From: Buchnera aphidicola (Aphis nasturtii)
GTDB lineage: Bacteria > Pseudomonadota > Gammaproteobacteria > Enterobacterales > Enterobacteriaceae
Reading direction: 5' to 3'
NCBI RefSeq assembly: GCF_005083345.1
Contig: NZ_CP034888.1
Coordinates: 273,448 to 337,447 of the forward strand
DNA: 64,000 nt
Below, in pieces: positions 19,051 through 29,779 of the stretch (within the stretch, counting starts at the first letter, position 1; the number at the start of each line of letters is the position of its first letter). The notes beneath the pieces were generated by a model. The model searched no databases. It was not told where the DNA came from and was given only the letters and a program-made list of their open reading frames with translations. Position numbers and translations under genes: made by a program.

Positions 19051-19950
19051 ATGAATAAAAAAATTAATTTAATACCTATTAAAAATATTTTAACTAAAAA
19101 AAATAAATTGAATAAACCAGATTGGATAAAAATTAAATTACCTATTTATACATCTCAAATCAATAGAGTTAAAAATGCTTTACGAAAAAATAATTTATAT
19201 TCTGTTTGTGAAGAAGCTAATTGTCCAAATTTATCAGAATGTTTTAATAATGGAACTGCAACTTTTATGATTCTTGGGGCTATATGTACACGTAACTGCC
19301 CATTTTGTGCAGTATCACATGGAAAACCTAAAAATATAAATTTTGAAGAACCTAATAAGTTAGCAAATGCTATATTTGATATGGGAATTAATTATGTAGT
19401 GATTACATCTGTTGTAAGAGATGACTTATATGATGGTGGCGCACAACATTTTGTTAATTGCATGAATTCTATTAGGAATAAAAATACAGTAAAAATTGAA
19501 ATATTAGTTCCTGACTTCAGAGGAAGAATTGAATTAGTTTTAAGAATTTTTAATTCTGAATTACCTGATGTGTTTAATCATAATATAGAAAATGTTCCTC
19601 GACTTTACAAAAAAATTCGTCCTGGAGCAAATTATAAAAAATCATTATTATTATTAGAATCATTTAAAAAAAAATATAATCAAATTCCTACTAAATCAGG
19701 TTTAATGTTAGGAATAGGTGAAAAAGATAAAGAAATTACTCAGGTAATGAAAGATCTTTATTCTAGTGGTGTTACATTATTAACAGTAGGACAATATCTT
19801 CAACCTAGCAAAAAACATCTTCCAGTAAAACGTTATATATCACTATCAGAATTCGAAAACATTAAAAAAGAAGCAATATCTATTGGTTTTAAAAACGCTT
19901 ATTGTGGACCATTTGTACGTTCATCATATCATGCAAGTTTTCAAAATTAA
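19051..19950 (+). CDS. lipA: Lipoyl synthase
   Basis: Radical-SAM enzyme that inserts two sulfurs into protein-bound octanoate. 299 residues against 321 in E. coli, with a shorter N-terminus. The auxiliary-cluster motif [12 protein letters not shown] and the radical-SAM motif CTRNCPFC are present, plus the C-terminal RSSYHA serine. Targets within this window are SucB; AceF would be elsewhere. It follows lipB by 73 bases, so the pair may be one unit. It probably draws electrons from FldA, also in this window. Confidence 0.96.
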   Translation: MNKKINLIPIKNILTKKNKLNKPDWIKIKLPIYTSQINRVKNALRKNNLYSVCEEANCPNLSECFNNGTATFMILGAICTRNCPFCAVSHGKPKNINFEEPNKLANAIFDMGINYVVITSVVRDDLYDGGAQHFVNCMNSIRNKNTVKIEILVPDFRGRIELVLRIFNSELPDVFNHNIENVPRLYKKIRPGANYKKSLLLLESFKKKYNQIPTKSGLMLGIGEKDKEITQVMKDLYSSGVTLLTVGQYLQPSKKHLPVKRYISLSEFENIKKEAISIGFKNAYCGPFVRSSYHASFQN

Positions 19951-20003
19951 TATATAACGTAATTAATTATATTTTTAAAAAATATTTGAATAGAGGTTGA
20001 ATA

Positions 20004-20714
20004 GTGCTAAAACTAAATTGTGCTAATATTCCAAAAATAATTATTGCATTAGATTTTAACGATAAAAAAAATGCCATGAAATTAGTAGATCTTCTTAATC
20101 CAGATGTATTTTATTTAAAGATCGGAAAAGAAATGTTTACAATGTTAGGAAAAAAATTTATTTATGAATTACATCAATTAGGATTTAATATATTTTTAGA
20201 TTTAAAATTTCATGATATTCCTAATACTGTTTTTAATGCCACAAAAGCAGCAGCAGACATGGGAATATGGATGTTAAGTATACATGCATCTGGTGGGAAA
20301 AAAATGCTAATATCTGCTAAAAAAGCATTGCAATCATTTAAAACACGTCCTTTATTAATTGGTGTTACTGCATTAACTAGTTTAACACATACAGATTTAA
20401 AAGATATTGGTATTCAAATGCCATTACAAGATTATATTTTAATTTTATCTAAGCTATCTAGCGATTGCGGTTTAGATGGTGTTGTATGTCCGGGAAAAGA
20501 GGCTGAAAAAATTAAATTATTATGTGGTAATAAATACAAAATAATAACCCCAGGTATTAGATGTTTAAATGATTCTACATTTGATCAAAATCAAATTATT
20601 ACTCCAAAACAGGCAAAAAAATTTCCAATCGACTATATAGTAGTTGGGCGTTCTATTACTTCTTCAAAAAATCCAATTAAAAAATTAAATTTTATAATAC
20701 AATCTATGCAATAA
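20004..20714 (+). CDS. pyrF: Orotidine 5'-phosphate decarboxylase
   Basis: Makes UMP, the last step of pyrimidine synthesis. 236 residues against 245 in E. coli. The catalytic DxKxxD motif is in FLDLKFHDIPNTV, and the phosphate loop region reads PGIRC and VVGRSIT. The start is GTG 20004, preceded by AGAGG. E. coli also has pyrF close to ribA. Confidence 0.95.
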   Translation: MLKLNCANIPKIIIALDFNDKKNAMKLVDLLNPDVFYLKIGKEMFTMLGKKFIYELHQLGFNIFLDLKFHDIPNTVFNATKAAADMGIWMLSIHASGGKKMLISAKKALQSFKTRPLLIGVTALTSLTHTDLKDIGIQMPLQDYILILSKLSSDCGLDGVVCPGKEAEKIKLLCGNKYKIITPGIRCLNDSTFDQNQIITPKQAKKFPIDYIVVGRSITSSKNPIKKLNFIIQSMQ

Positions 20715-20793
20715 TATTTTATATTTAAAACATTTTTTATATATTTATATTAATTTAAATCTATAAAATACTAATAGAAATAGTGGAGTCTTT

Positions 20794-21384
20794 ATGCAAT
20801 TAATTAAAATAGAAAAAGCTATATTACCTACTCGTTGGGGAGATTTTATCATATTTGGATTTGAAGAGAAAAAAAATGGAAAAAATCATATTGCTCTTGT
20901 TTACGGTGATATAAAAAAAAATATACCTATTTTGTCTAGAATACATTCTGAATGTTTAACAGGAGATGCTTTGTTTAGTTTGAGATGCGATTGTGGAGAT
21001 CAATTAAAAATGGCAATGAATAAAATTGCACATGAGGGTAGAGGCATATTGATATACCATCGTCAAGAAGGTAGAAACATTGGTCTTCTAAATAAAATTA
21101 AAGCATACTCTCTTCAAGATCAGGGTTTAGACACTGTTGAAGCTAATTTAAAACTTGGTTTTTCTGCAGATGAACGAGATTTTTCATTATGTGCTGATAT
21201 TTTTAATATTTTAAATGTCAAACAGATTCGATTATTAACCAATAATCCATATAAAGTCGATATGCTTACTGCTGCTGGAATTGATATTGTAGAAAGAGTT
21301 TCTCTCATAGCTAAAAAAAATAATAAAAATTATTGTTATTTAAAAACTAAAGCAGAAAAAATGGGTCATTTACTATTTAAGTAA
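20794..21384 (+). CDS. ribA: GTP cyclohydrolase II
   Basis: First step of riboflavin synthesis from GTP. 196 residues, the E. coli length. The zinc cysteines lie in [21 protein letters not shown] (split CxxxxxxxxxxCxC), and the catalytic region is [14 protein letters not shown]. Riboflavin feeds FldA and PhrB flavins. The gene is convergent with clsA, with a GC-bearing hairpin between them. Confidence 0.96.
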   Translation: MQLIKIEKAILPTRWGDFIIFGFEEKKNGKNHIALVYGDIKKNIPILSRIHSECLTGDALFSLRCDCGDQLKMAMNKIAHEGRGILIYHRQEGRNIGLLNKIKAYSLQDQGLDTVEANLKLGFSADERDFSLCADIFNILNVKQIRLLTNNPYKVDMLTAAGIDIVERVSLIAKKNNKNYCYLKTKAEKMGHLLFK

Positions 21385-21495
21385 AAATTTTTTTAAAAGA
21401 TATATATAATACAAATTTTATTAAGCGAACTTTAATATACTATTTAATAGTATTACGTATATTTTTTAAAAAATTTTATACTCTCTAGAATAGAA

Positions 21496-21513
21496 GGGGT
21501 TTTATTAAACCCC
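21496..21513. terminator. Hairpin between convergent ribA and clsA
   Basis: GGGGTTT-TATT-AAACCCC forms a perfect 7-bp stem with a 4-base loop. It is conspicuous in AT-rich DNA and lies in the 219-base convergent spacer, so a bidirectional transcript end is likely. There is no clear T run directly after it on either strand. Confidence 0.5.
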
Positions 21514-21603
21514 AACTGAATCATTTAATTAAGTTATCTTTTTAAATTAAAAATTGTTTTACTATGTAAAATAGTTTAAAAATATAATTTTTTTGAAAAA
21601 TAT

Positions 21604-23064
21604 TTATAATAACGGACTTAAAAAATAAAAAAGTTTTTCTAATATCTTTTTCCAATATGCACGATTAGACCAAATATTTTCATCTAGTAATTCAGAATGA
21701 GAAATATACTCTTTTTGTATTAAAGATAATTTATTACTAAAATTAGTATCATCAATGACTAAAGTAATTTCAAAATTTAACCATAAACTTCTCATATCTA
21801 AATTAGCAGTGCCAATTAAACTCAATTGACGATCAACTAATATACTTTTACTATGTAATAATCCATTTTTAAATTGATAGATTTTTACTCCTGCTTCTAA
21901 TAATTCACTAAAAAAAACTCTACTTGCCCATTTCACTAAAATAGAGTCGTGATCGAGTGGTATAATAATACTTACTTTTACACCTCTTTGAGCTGCTGTG
22001 CAAATAGCATGTAATAAATCATCACTAGGTACTAAATATGGAGTAGTCATAATCAATTCATTTCTTGAAGAATAAATTGCTGTTAATAAAGCCTGATGAA
22101 TCATATTTTTAGGAAAACCAGGTCCTGATGCAATAACTTGAACGCTAGAATTTTGACTAGATGTATTCTTCAACATTTCTTTGTTAGGTAATTTAGGTAA
22201 AATTTTAAAACCGGTCTCAATTTCCCAATCACATGAGTAAATCATACCTATTGTTGTCGCTATTGGACCTTCAATTCGTGTCATTAGATCAATCCATTGA
22301 CCAATTCCTGAAGATTTTTTAAATAGATTTGGATCCACTAAATTCATGCTTCCAGAGTATGAGATATAATTATCGATTAATATTATTTTTCTATGTTGTC
22401 TTAAGTCTAATCGGTGTAAAAACATTCTGACTAAATTAACTTTTAATGCTTCTACAATTTGAATTCCAGCTTTTTTCATTTTTTGAACCCATGGACTTCT
22501 AAAAAAATCGAGACTACCAGCTGAATCTAGCATTAGTCTGCACTGTATTCCTCGTTTCGCGGAATCCATAAGTGCTATTGCTACATCATCAGCAAGTCCT
22601 CCTGGTTTCCAAATGTAAAATACCATTTCAATGTTTTTACGTGCTAGATAGATATCTCGAATTAAAATATTAATAGTTTTTTTATTATCAGTTAACAATG
22701 TAATTTTATTATTTTTAATTCCAGACATTCCTTGTCTATGTTTACATAATTGAAACAAAGAGGTAGCGACATCACTATTTTTTATTTGAAAAATATATTT
22801 ACAAGATTTAAGTTGATTGAGATATTGATTGGATATAGACCAGATTTTTCTTGCTATTTTTTTATGTCGTTTTTCTAAGTAAAACTCACCGAAAAAAAAC
22901 CAAATTGCAATACCAATAAAAGGAATAATATAAATAGTTAAAAGCCAAGACATAGAAGTCGGTATGCTACGACGTTTAATTAAAATACAGTAGGTAATAT
23001 TAACAATAATTAACCAATATATTAAAACAACTAGACACGTAGTTGAATCATAAAAAATATCCAT
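21604..23064 (-). CDS. clsA: Cardiolipin synthase A
   Basis: Joins two phosphatidylglycerol molecules into cardiolipin at the inner membrane. 486 residues, the E. coli length. Two N-terminal membrane segments are followed by two phospholipase D motifs, [16 protein letters not shown] and [20 protein letters not shown]. It starts at ATG 23064 after an AGGAT Shine-Dalgarno. Buchnera is generally considered to lack phospholipid synthesis, so the enzyme would have to work on host-derived phosphatidylglycerol. Confidence 0.95.
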   Translation of the reverse strand: MDIFYDSTTCLVVLIYWLIIVNITYCILIKRRSIPTSMSWLLTIYIIPFIGIAIWFFFGEFYLEKRHKKIARKIWSISNQYLNQLKSCKYIFQIKNSDVATSLFQLCKHRQGMSGIKNNKITLLTDNKKTINILIRDIYLARKNIEMVFYIWKPGGLADDVAIALMDSAKRGIQCRLMLDSAGSLDFFRSPWVQKMKKAGIQIVEALKVNLVRMFLHRLDLRQHRKIILIDNYISYSGSMNLVDPNLFKKSSGIGQWIDLMTRIEGPIATTIGMIYSCDWEIETGFKILPKLPNKEMLKNTSSQNSSVQVIASGPGFPKNMIHQALLTAIYSSRNELIMTTPYLVPSDDLLHAICTAAQRGVKVSIIIPLDHDSILVKWASRVFFSELLEAGVKIYQFKNGLLHSKSILVDRQLSLIGTANLDMRSLWLNFEITLVIDDTNFSNKLSLIQKEYISHSELLDENIWSNRAYWKKILEKLFYFLSPLL

Positions 23065-23085
23065 TCATTTAAAGATCCTATTTAT

Positions 23086-23163
23086 ACTTTTTTAAAAAAG
23101 TTTTTTATTTAATTGAATGTTTTATGTTTTTAAATAATTTTATTTATACGTAATAAAATTATT
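23086..23163. repeat. Two AT-rich palindromes upstream of clsA
   Basis: ACTTTTTTAAAAAAGT (23086-23101) is a perfect 16-base palindrome just upstream of the clsA start on its own strand. AATAATTTTATT (23133-23144) and AATAAAATTATT (23152-23163) form a 12-bp inverted repeat. Role unknown. Confidence 0.45.
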
Positions 23164-23199
23164 ACTTTTTGTAAAGTATTTAAAATTAAATTTATTTTC

Positions 23200-23262
23200 A
23201 ACACTTTTAAAAAAGTAATATTTTAAATAAAAATATTCATATTATTACTTTTTTAAAGTGTT
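23200..23262. repeat. 20-bp inverted repeat between yciA and clsA
   Basis: The arm at 23200-23220 (starting AACACTTTTAAAAAAGTA) is the reverse complement of 23243-23262 except for one missing base in the A/T run; the loop is 22 bases. It lies 55 bases downstream of yciA on the minus strand, so it may end the yciC-yciB-yciA transcript. Confidence 0.55.
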
Positions 23263-23317
23263 AATTTTATTTAAAAAGTTTGATTTTTATTTAATTTAAA
23301 ACTTTTTAAATATATTT

Positions 23318-23728
23318 TTAAATAATGCTCATTGGCAATAATTCACGAGGTTTTCCCATTTTATCAATTGCTACATAAATAAATATTGCTTCTGTAGCAC
23401 AATAATATTGTCCTAATGGTTTAGAATAAATTTTTTTAATCCAGACTTCTACATTAATAGTAATCGAACTTTTACCAATTTTAATACAATTTGCATAGCA
23501 ACTCACAATGTCACCAACTGATACAGGTTTTAGAAAAGTAATCCCATCTACTCTAACAGTAACTACTTTACCTCCCGCTAGTTCTTTAGCTAGTATAGCT
23601 CCTCCCATATCCATTTGAGACATAATCCACCCCCCAAATATATCACCATTAGCATTCGTATCTGATGGCATTGCGAGAGTTTGCAATACAATTGTTCCCT
23701 TGGGTAATAATTTGTTTTTTTTTGGCAT
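23318..23728 (-). CDS. yciA: Acyl-CoA thioesterase YciA
   Basis: Hot-dog fold hydrolase of acyl-CoA esters. 136 residues against 132 in E. coli. The signature TNANGDIFGGWIMSQMDMGG includes the catalytic aspartate; further on are VRVDGITFLKPV and EVWIKK. I start at ATG 23728, matching the E. coli N-terminus; GTG 23743 would add five residues. It is last in the minus-strand row yciC-yciB-yciA, matching E. coli order. Confidence 0.94.
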   Translation of the reverse strand: MPKKNKLLPKGTIVLQTLAMPSDTNANGDIFGGWIMSQMDMGGAILAKELAGGKVVTVRVDGITFLKPVSVGDIVSCYANCIKIGKSSITINVEVWIKKIYSKPLGQYYCATEAIFIYVAIDKMGKPRELLPMSII

Positions 23729-23758
23729 TATTAAAATATTCACTCTATTATATAAAAA

Positions 23759-24292
23759 TTATTTCTTTTTTAATGTTTTATAATTTATATAAACACTTGT
23801 AATTACAATAGAAAAAAGCATTAAAATTGAAAGTCCAAAAACTTTAAAATTTACCCAAGCTTCTTCTGAAAAACAAAACGCGATATAAATATTTAAAATA
23901 CTACAAAATAAAAAAAACAATGCCCAAAAAAAATTAATTTTTTTCCAATAAATACTAGAAAGTTTAATATTCTTTTCTAAGAATTTTTGTATCATTGGTT
24001 TTTTTTCATAAAATTGACTAATTAATAATATAATAGAAAAAAACATATAAATTATTGTTATTTTCCATTTAATAAATTGACTATTATGAAAAAGTATAGT
24101 TAATGAACCTAAAATACTAATTAAAATAAAACTAATTAAATTAATTTTATCTACTTTTTTGTAAAAAATAAAATGTAATATGCAAGTTAAACCTGATGTA
24201 ATAATTAAAAATTTAGATGCTATAAAAATATCATATGTTTTATAAAATATAAAAAAAGTTATTATTGGTAATAAATTTAGTATTTTTTGCAT
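23759..24292 (-). CDS. yciB: YciB/IspZ family inner membrane septation protein
   Basis: 177 residues against 179 in E. coli YciB. About five hydrophobic segments; the conserved block NPxI-type is weak but the C-terminal EEAWVNFKVFGLS matches the family pattern xxWVxFKVFG. In E. coli it is an envelope protein that affects septation and membrane organisation. It lies 30 bases after the yciA start (upstream) and 26 bases after yciC, so the three genes are likely cotranscribed. Confidence 0.9.
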   Translation of the reverse strand: MQKILNLLPIITFFIFYKTYDIFIASKFLIITSGLTCILHFIFYKKVDKINLISFILISILGSLTILFHNSQFIKWKITIIYMFFSIILLISQFYEKKPMIQKFLEKNIKLSSIYWKKINFFWALFFLFCSILNIYIAFCFSEEAWVNFKVFGLSILMLFSIVITSVYINYKTLKKK

Positions 24293-24318
24293 ATCAAGAC
24301 CTAAAAAATTTTTTATTT

Positions 24319-25062
24319 TTAAGTACGTAACAACAACATATAAAACCTAAACAAATATATTATTAAAATAGAAAAAAATACATTTATATTGACATTTAAT
24401 ATAAAAAAAATAAAATTTTTATTCATAAAATGAAGATTTAGTAAAACTTTTGTTGAAATAAATTTCATACACATCCAAAATAATACTCCTGTGCTTATGA
24501 TATTTATATATTTCCAAGAAATAGAAATACTTAAACGTATAGATTCTATTAAAGTATTTTTTTGAAATGATAAAATAATAGGTGATAAAGCAAGTAATAT
24601 TGATAAAAATATACCTGGAAGAACAAAAAACATAAAACCTATTTGTATAATAATATTAGTAATACAATTTAATATAAATAAACTTGGCAAAATTTTAATA
24701 AAAAACATTAAAGAAAGCGTAATTCGTTGTTTTGTGTTATTAGATAAATATGTAATTAAAGTGATTATACTTCCCAATAAAAAAGTTTTACTAGTTAAAA
24801 ATTCAATTATTTTAAATATTGAATATTTTAATAATTCTTTTTTTTCATATTCACTCATATTGTTTATAAAATCAAAAACTGAATAAGAATTAATAAACTT
24901 ATTATTTTCTATTATAGAAATAATATGCATATCCGGTTTAATTAAAATATTTATTATAATACTTATAAAAGTAGTTATAATAGATATAAAAAAAATAGAT
25001 TTGATTTCTTTAGATACAAAGTGAGATGTATCATTATATAATTCACGTATTGTAATAAACAT
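24319..25062 (-). CDS. yciC: YciC family inner membrane protein (UPF0259)
   Basis: From ATG 25062 it has 247 residues, the E. coli length; ATG 25068 would add two. An AGAGG Shine-Dalgarno (25071-25075) sits eight bases before the inner ATG, which decides the start. Six predicted membrane segments; matching stretches to E. coli are FDFINNMSEYEKKELL, IGFMFFVLPGIFLSILLALS and the end IYLFRFYMLLLR. Function is unknown; a membrane-envelope role with YciB is assumed from conserved adjacency. Confidence 0.9.
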   Translation of the reverse strand: MFITIRELYNDTSHFVSKEIKSIFFISIITTFISIIINILIKPDMHIISIIENNKFINSYSVFDFINNMSEYEKKELLKYSIFKIIEFLTSKTFLLGSIITLITYLSNNTKQRITLSLMFFIKILPSLFILNCITNIIIQIGFMFFVLPGIFLSILLALSPIILSFQKNTLIESIRLSISISWKYINIISTGVLFWMCMKFISTKVLLNLHFMNKNFIFFILNVNINVFFSILIIYLFRFYMLLLRT

Positions 25063-25181
25063 ATGCATATCCTCTGTAGATATTATATAAAATTTTAAGA
25101 TAATACATATTATTTTAGATTAATATATTCTTTAAAATAATTTAAAACATAAAAAATAAATTTTTTAAAAATTTATTAAAA

Positions 25182-25985
25182 TTATTTCGTAGCTTGTATT
25201 AATTTAAAACTAAAATTTTTTATTTTTTTTATCATTTCTTTTTCTTTGTTTAAATTTTTTTCAATAATATTTATAATTGCTGAACCACATATTACACCAT
25301 TAGTACCGGATAAAATTGATTTTTTAACTTCTATAGCATTTTTAATCCCAAATCCCTGTAACAATGGAAGAGTATTATATTTTTTTACTTTTTTTACAAA
25401 TGTATTTGAAAGTGTAATTGTATTTTTTTGAATTCCAGTTACACCGGGACGAGATAACAAATAAATATAACCTTTTGCATATAGAGAAAGTTGGATTAAA
25501 AATTTTTTATCTGCATCAGGAGGGCATATAAAAATAGAGTCAATATTAAATTTATTAGCATATTTATAAAAAATATTATATTCTTCAATAGGAACGTCTG
25601 CTATTAATACAGAATCTAAATCATATTTTAAACATTGTTTATAAAAACTTTTAATACCCTGACTATATATAAGATTAGCATATAATAATATACCTATAGG
25701 TAGGTTAAAATATTTTTTACGTACTATTTGAATAACTTCAAAATATTTTGAAATACTGTAATTGTTAGATAAAGCACGTAAATTTGACTTTTGAATTATA
25801 GGCCCATCTGCTAATGGATCTGAAAAAGGTATTCCTAATTCTAATGCATCTGATCCATTTTCAATTAGCGTTTCTATAATTTTAATTGAAGTTTCTAAAG
25901 AAGGATCTCCCATTACTATAAATGGAACAAAACATCCTTTTTGAAGAAGATTTGTTTTTTTAAACATTTTTTTATAACGACTCAC
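25182..25985 (-). CDS. trpA: Tryptophan synthase alpha chain
   Basis: Splits indole-3-glycerol phosphate to indole, which is channelled to TrpB. 267 residues against 268 in E. coli. The catalytic glutamate is in [16 protein letters not shown] and the aspartate in DSVLIADVP; the phosphate loop is GFGIKN and CGSAI. The start is GTG 25985, overlapping the trpB stop as GTGA, consistent with coupled translation of a 1:1 complex. It is the last gene of the trp operon. Confidence 0.97.
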   Translation of the reverse strand: MSRYKKMFKKTNLLQKGCFVPFIVMGDPSLETSIKIIETLIENGSDALELGIPFSDPLADGPIIQKSNLRALSNNYSISKYFEVIQIVRKKYFNLPIGILLYANLIYSQGIKSFYKQCLKYDLDSVLIADVPIEEYNIFYKYANKFNIDSIFICPPDADKKFLIQLSLYAKGYIYLLSRPGVTGIQKNTITLSNTFVKKVKKYNTLPLLQGFGIKNAIEVKKSILSGTNGVICGSAIINIIEKNLNKEKEMIKKIKNFSFKLIQATK

Positions 25986-27169
25986 AATTTTTTCCTATTT
26001 TTTAAAATTTTGTTTACTGTAAAAATATCTTTATCTCCACGACCAGAAAGATTAACAATTAAAGTTTGATTTTTACTAGGATTAAGATTCATTATTTTTA
26101 ATGCATAAGCTATTGCATGAGAAGATTCTAAAGCTGGAATAATGCCTTCTTTTTTAGATAAAATTTTAAATGCTTCTAATGCTTCTTTATCAGTAATTGA
26201 GACATATTGAGCACGATTAATACTATTTAACCAAGCATGTTCAGGACCTACAGAAGGAAAATCTAAACCTGCAGAAATTGACCAAGATTTTTGAATTTGA
26301 CCTTCTTTGTTTTGCATTAAATAAGACTTCATTCCAAAATAAATGCCTGTTCTACCAGCATTTAATGGTGCTCCATGTTTACCCGTATCCATGCCTTGAC
26401 CAGCTGGTTCTACTCCAATTAAATTAACTTTCTCGTTTATAAAATCAGAAAATATACCAATAGCATTCGACCCTCCTCCAACACATGCGATAATAGAATT
26501 AGGTAATTTTTTTTCTCTTTCTAAAATTTGTTTCTTCGTTTCTTCACCGATAATTTTTTGAAATTCTTTAACAATTCTTGGATATGGATGAGGACCTGCG
26601 GCTGTTCCTATCATATAATATGAATGTTTATAACTGCTAGACCAGTCTCTTAATGCTTCATTACATGCATCTTTTAAAGTACCAGAGCCAGTTTTAACTG
26701 GTATCACTTCTGCACCCATCAATTCCATACGAAATACATTTGGTTTTTGGCGTTCAATATCTTTAAATCCCATATAAATACGGCATTTTAAATTGAGTAA
26801 TGCACAAGCAATAGCAGTTGCAACACCATGTTGTCCAGCACCAGTTTCAGCAATTATTTCTTTTTTATTCATCTGAGTCGCTAACATCGCTTGGCCTAAT
26901 ACTTGATTAGTTTTATGCGCTCCTCCATGTAATAAATCTTCTCTTTTTAAGTAAATACGTGTTTTTGTACCTTGAGTCAAGTTTTCACATAAAGTTAAAG
27001 GTGTGGGTCTTCCTGCGTAGTTTTTTAAAAGATATAAAAGTTTTTTTTGAAAATTTAAATTTTTTTTTGCAGAAACGAAATTTTTTTCTAACTCATATAA
27101 AGCTGGAATCAATATTTGAGGAACATACATCCCTCCAAATTCCCCAAAATAAGGATTAAGTAAAGTCAT
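25982..27169 (-). CDS. trpB: Tryptophan synthase beta chain
   Basis: PLP enzyme that condenses indole and serine to tryptophan. 395 residues against 397 in E. coli. The PLP lysine is in HGGAHKTNQ, and the phosphate site GGGSNAIG is intact. FGGMYVP opens the protein, as expected. It lies 38 bases after trpC and overlaps trpA by four bases. Confidence 0.98.
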   Translation of the reverse strand: MTLLNPYFGEFGGMYVPQILIPALYELEKNFVSAKKNLNFQKKLLYLLKNYAGRPTPLTLCENLTQGTKTRIYLKREDLLHGGAHKTNQVLGQAMLATQMNKKEIIAETGAGQHGVATAIACALLNLKCRIYMGFKDIERQKPNVFRMELMGAEVIPVKTGSGTLKDACNEALRDWSSSYKHSYYMIGTAAGPHPYPRIVKEFQKIIGEETKKQILEREKKLPNSIIACVGGGSNAIGIFSDFINEKVNLIGVEPAGQGMDTGKHGAPLNAGRTGIYFGMKSYLMQNKEGQIQKSWSISAGLDFPSVGPEHAWLNSINRAQYVSITDKEALEAFKILSKKEGIIPALESSHAIAYALKIMNLNPSKNQTLIVNLSGRGDKDIFTVNKILKNRKKL

Positions 27170-27207
27170 TGACGGTTTTTCCTCTTATTTTTACAAAAAA
27201 TAATTTA

Positions 27208-28563
27208 TTAACATCTTAATTTCTGAAAAATTAATTTTATTTTTTTATGATCTTTAATACCAGGAGATATTTCTACTCCAGAATTTAAATCTAATCCATA
27301 ACAATTGAATCTTAATGCAAGACTACAATTTTCTATGTTAATACCTCCTGCTAAAATTACATTGTTTAATATACATTTTTTTAAAATAGACCAATTAAAT
27401 GATGTATTGCTTCCCCCAGAATAAGAATCAAATACATATTTATTTATATAATTCCAGTTAAGTAAAGGTAATTTTGATTGAATAGAAAATGCTTTCCAAA
27501 TTTTAATGTTTTTAGATAATTTTTGTCTTAATAAATCAATATATTTTTGGTTTTCGTATCCATGCAATTGTATAGCATGTAAACATAATTCATTAGAAAT
27601 CTCTACAATAGTTTTAATATCTTGATTTTGGAAGATTCCTACGTACCTTAAATGACTATTAAAAATAATATCTTTTGCGGCTTTTTTTGTAATCTTACGA
27701 GGTGAATTTTCTGCGAAAATTAAACCTCCATAAATTGCACCATATTTTTCACTTATTTGAGCATCAATAGAACGAGTTAAACCACATATTTTATTATTAC
27801 CAAAAATTAAAGATTTAGTACTAATTTCTAAATTTTTCTTTGACATTAAACTGGAACCAATTAAAAAACCATTAACTATTTGACTAAGTTCTTTTATTTG
27901 AGAGTGTTTAGTTATTCCTGATTCGCTAATAATTATTCTGTTTTTTATTAATGGTGATAAAATTCTAGTACGATTTAAATCAATTGATAAATCATGTAAA
28001 TTACGATTATTTATTCCGATGATTAAAGCATTTAATTCAAGCGCACGATTTAATTCCTTTGTATTATTAACTTCGGTTAAAATTCCCATATTAAGTTTTT
28101 GTGCTATTTTAGACAATGTAATATATTGATGATCATCTAAAATAGATAACATAAGTAATATAGCATCTGCATTATAATATCTAGCTAAATAGACTTGATA
28201 TGAATCAATAAAAAAATCTTTACATAAAATTGGTTGAGAAACATTGTTTTTTACAATATTTATAAATTTTAAGTTTCCATGAAAATATTTTTCGTCTGTT
28301 AATACTGAAATTGCAGAAGCGTATTTTTTATATACATTAGAAATTTCAATGAGATTAAAATTTTTTTTAATAATCCCTAAAGAAGGAGATGATTTTTTAC
28401 ATTCTAATATAAAAGAAGGATTTTTATCTTTTAATGCATGTAAGAAATTTCGAGTTTTTATATTAATTTTTTTTTTGATATCTTTGAAGGGTTCTTTTTT
28501 TTTTCTATCTTTAATCCAAGCTATTTTGTGTCTTATAATTTTATTTAGTATTGTTTCTTCCAT
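27208..28563 (-). CDS. trpCF: Bifunctional indole-3-glycerol phosphate synthase / phosphoribosylanthranilate isomerase
   Basis: Two fused TIM barrels doing two successive steps of tryptophan synthesis. 451 residues against 452 in E. coli. IGPS domain (about 1-255): FILECKKSSPS with the catalytic lysine, LCKDFFID, LTEVNN and VISESGI-type (IIISESGI). PRAI domain (about 256-451): KICGLTR and DLNSGVE. The start overlaps trpD by 23 bases. Two intact in-frame A10 runs (plus strand 28467-28476 and 28495-28504) lie near the N-terminus. Confidence 0.97.
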   Translation of the reverse strand: MEETILNKIIRHKIAWIKDRKKKEPFKDIKKKINIKTRNFLHALKDKNPSFILECKKSSPSLGIIKKNFNLIEISNVYKKYASAISVLTDEKYFHGNLKFINIVKNNVSQPILCKDFFIDSYQVYLARYYNADAILLMLSILDDHQYITLSKIAQKLNMGILTEVNNTKELNRALELNALIIGINNRNLHDLSIDLNRTRILSPLIKNRIIISESGITKHSQIKELSQIVNGFLIGSSLMSKKNLEISTKSLIFGNNKICGLTRSIDAQISEKYGAIYGGLIFAENSPRKITKKAAKDIIFNSHLRYVGIFQNQDIKTIVEISNELCLHAIQLHGYENQKYIDLLRQKLSKNIKIWKAFSIQSKLPLLNWNYINKYVFDSYSGGSNTSFNWSILKKCILNNVILAGGINIENCSLALRFNCYGLDLNSGVEISPGIKDHKKIKLIFQKLRC

Positions 28564-29572
28564 ATTTGTCTTCTTTTAACATATTAGAAATTTTAATTAT
28601 ATGTTTGTAAATCTCGCCGCTACGAATTTTACTCAATACCATTTTCGTATTTTTTTTTAAGTCTGTATATCCAAAAATTTTTAATAAAATTGCAACATTA
28701 ACAGCAATTAATTCTTCATGTAACTGATCCCCTTTACCTTGCATAGTTTGTTTGATAATATCATAGCTTTCTTCCGGAGAACTGACTATACATGTTTGTT
28801 TAGAATGTGCTTTAAGACCAAAATCTTTTGCTTCTAATTGATATGAATAAATTTTATTATTTAATAATTCTGAAATATATGTAACACCATTTAGTGTAAT
28901 TTCATCAGTGCCATCACCATGAACGACAATTCCTCGTTGATATTTTAATTCTTTTAAAATTTTTACCATAGGATTAATTAAATCTTTTTTATAAACACCT
29001 ATTACTGTAAATACAGGGCGAGAGGGATTTAAAAATGGTCCTAACAAATTAAAAATAGTTTTAATTTTTAAAGTTTTGCGAATACTAGAGACGTATTGAA
29101 AACCATCGTGATATCTAGGTGCAAACAAAAAACAAATATTTAATTTATCTAATGTTTTTAAGGAGTCTTGTATAGATGGATTTAAATTAATTTTAAATTT
29201 TTTTAAAATATCGGATGAACCGGATGTACTTGATACACCTTTATTACAATGTTTAATAATCTTGAATCCACAGTAAGATGCAACAAAAGCACTAGCAGTT
29301 GAAATGTTAATTGTGTTTTTATTATCTCCACCTGTACCAACTATATCAGAAAAAATATAATTAGGTCGAGGAAAAAACTGCATAGTTTCCAAACAAGCGA
29401 AAATTGCCCCTAATATTTCTTCTATTGATTCATGTCGAACATGCATAGCTGTTAAAATAGATGATAATTGTATTTCATTTATTTTTCCAGAAATAATAGA
29501 CTTAAATAACATATAACTTTCTTCTTGATTCAAAGAATCTAATTTATAAAGTTTTTTAAATATATTTTGCAT
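28541..29572 (-). CDS. trpD: Anthranilate phosphoribosyltransferase
   Basis: Attaches PRPP to anthranilate. 343 residues; this is the stand-alone transferase without the TrpG amidotransferase domain that is fused to it in E. coli. Motifs are DIVGTGGDNKNTINIST and KHCNKGVSSTSGSSD. First gene of a minus-strand trpDCBA operon, with an AAGG Shine-Dalgarno. trpE and trpG are not present; in many Buchnera they sit on a plasmid. I see no leader peptide with tandem Trp codons upstream. Confidence 0.96.
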   Translation of the reverse strand: MQNIFKKLYKLDSLNQEESYMLFKSIISGKINEIQLSSILTAMHVRHESIEEILGAIFACLETMQFFPRPNYIFSDIVGTGGDNKNTINISTASAFVASYCGFKIIKHCNKGVSSTSGSSDILKKFKINLNPSIQDSLKTLDKLNICFLFAPRYHDGFQYVSSIRKTLKIKTIFNLLGPFLNPSRPVFTVIGVYKKDLINPMVKILKELKYQRGIVVHGDGTDEITLNGVTYISELLNNKIYSYQLEAKDFGLKAHSKQTCIVSSPEESYDIIKQTMQGKGDQLHEELIAVNVAILLKIFGYTDLKKNTKMVLSKIRSGEIYKHIIKISNMLKEDKYGRNNTK

Positions 29573-29640
29573 TGATAACCTTTTAAAATTTTAATCTATA
29601 ATTAAAGTTTTTATTATTTTATAATTTTTCACAATAATCG

Positions 29641-29660
29641 ATTGAATTAAATAATTCAAT
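29641..29660. repeat. Small inverted repeat between trpD and the EamA gene
   Basis: ATTGAATT-AAAT-AATTCAAT, an 8-bp perfect stem in the 207-base divergent spacer, 69 bases upstream of trpD. It could be a hairpin or an operator-like site, but short AT palindromes are common here. Confidence 0.3.
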
Positions 29661-29779
29661 TTAAATTTAAAAAAACTTTATTTATAATATCATTTATATT
29701 TAAAAAAATTTTATTCATATATTATATGACTATTAATGTAATATGTTATATATGATAATTTTATTATTGGAAATTTAAA

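Noticed and set aside
23065-23317. CRISPR-like repeat array
   Set aside because: The repeats are inverted pairs of different sequence, without direct repeats or regular spacers.
29573-29779. trp attenuator or leader peptide upstream of trpD
   Set aside because: No short ORF with tandem Trp codons and no GC-rich terminator hairpin in the spacer.
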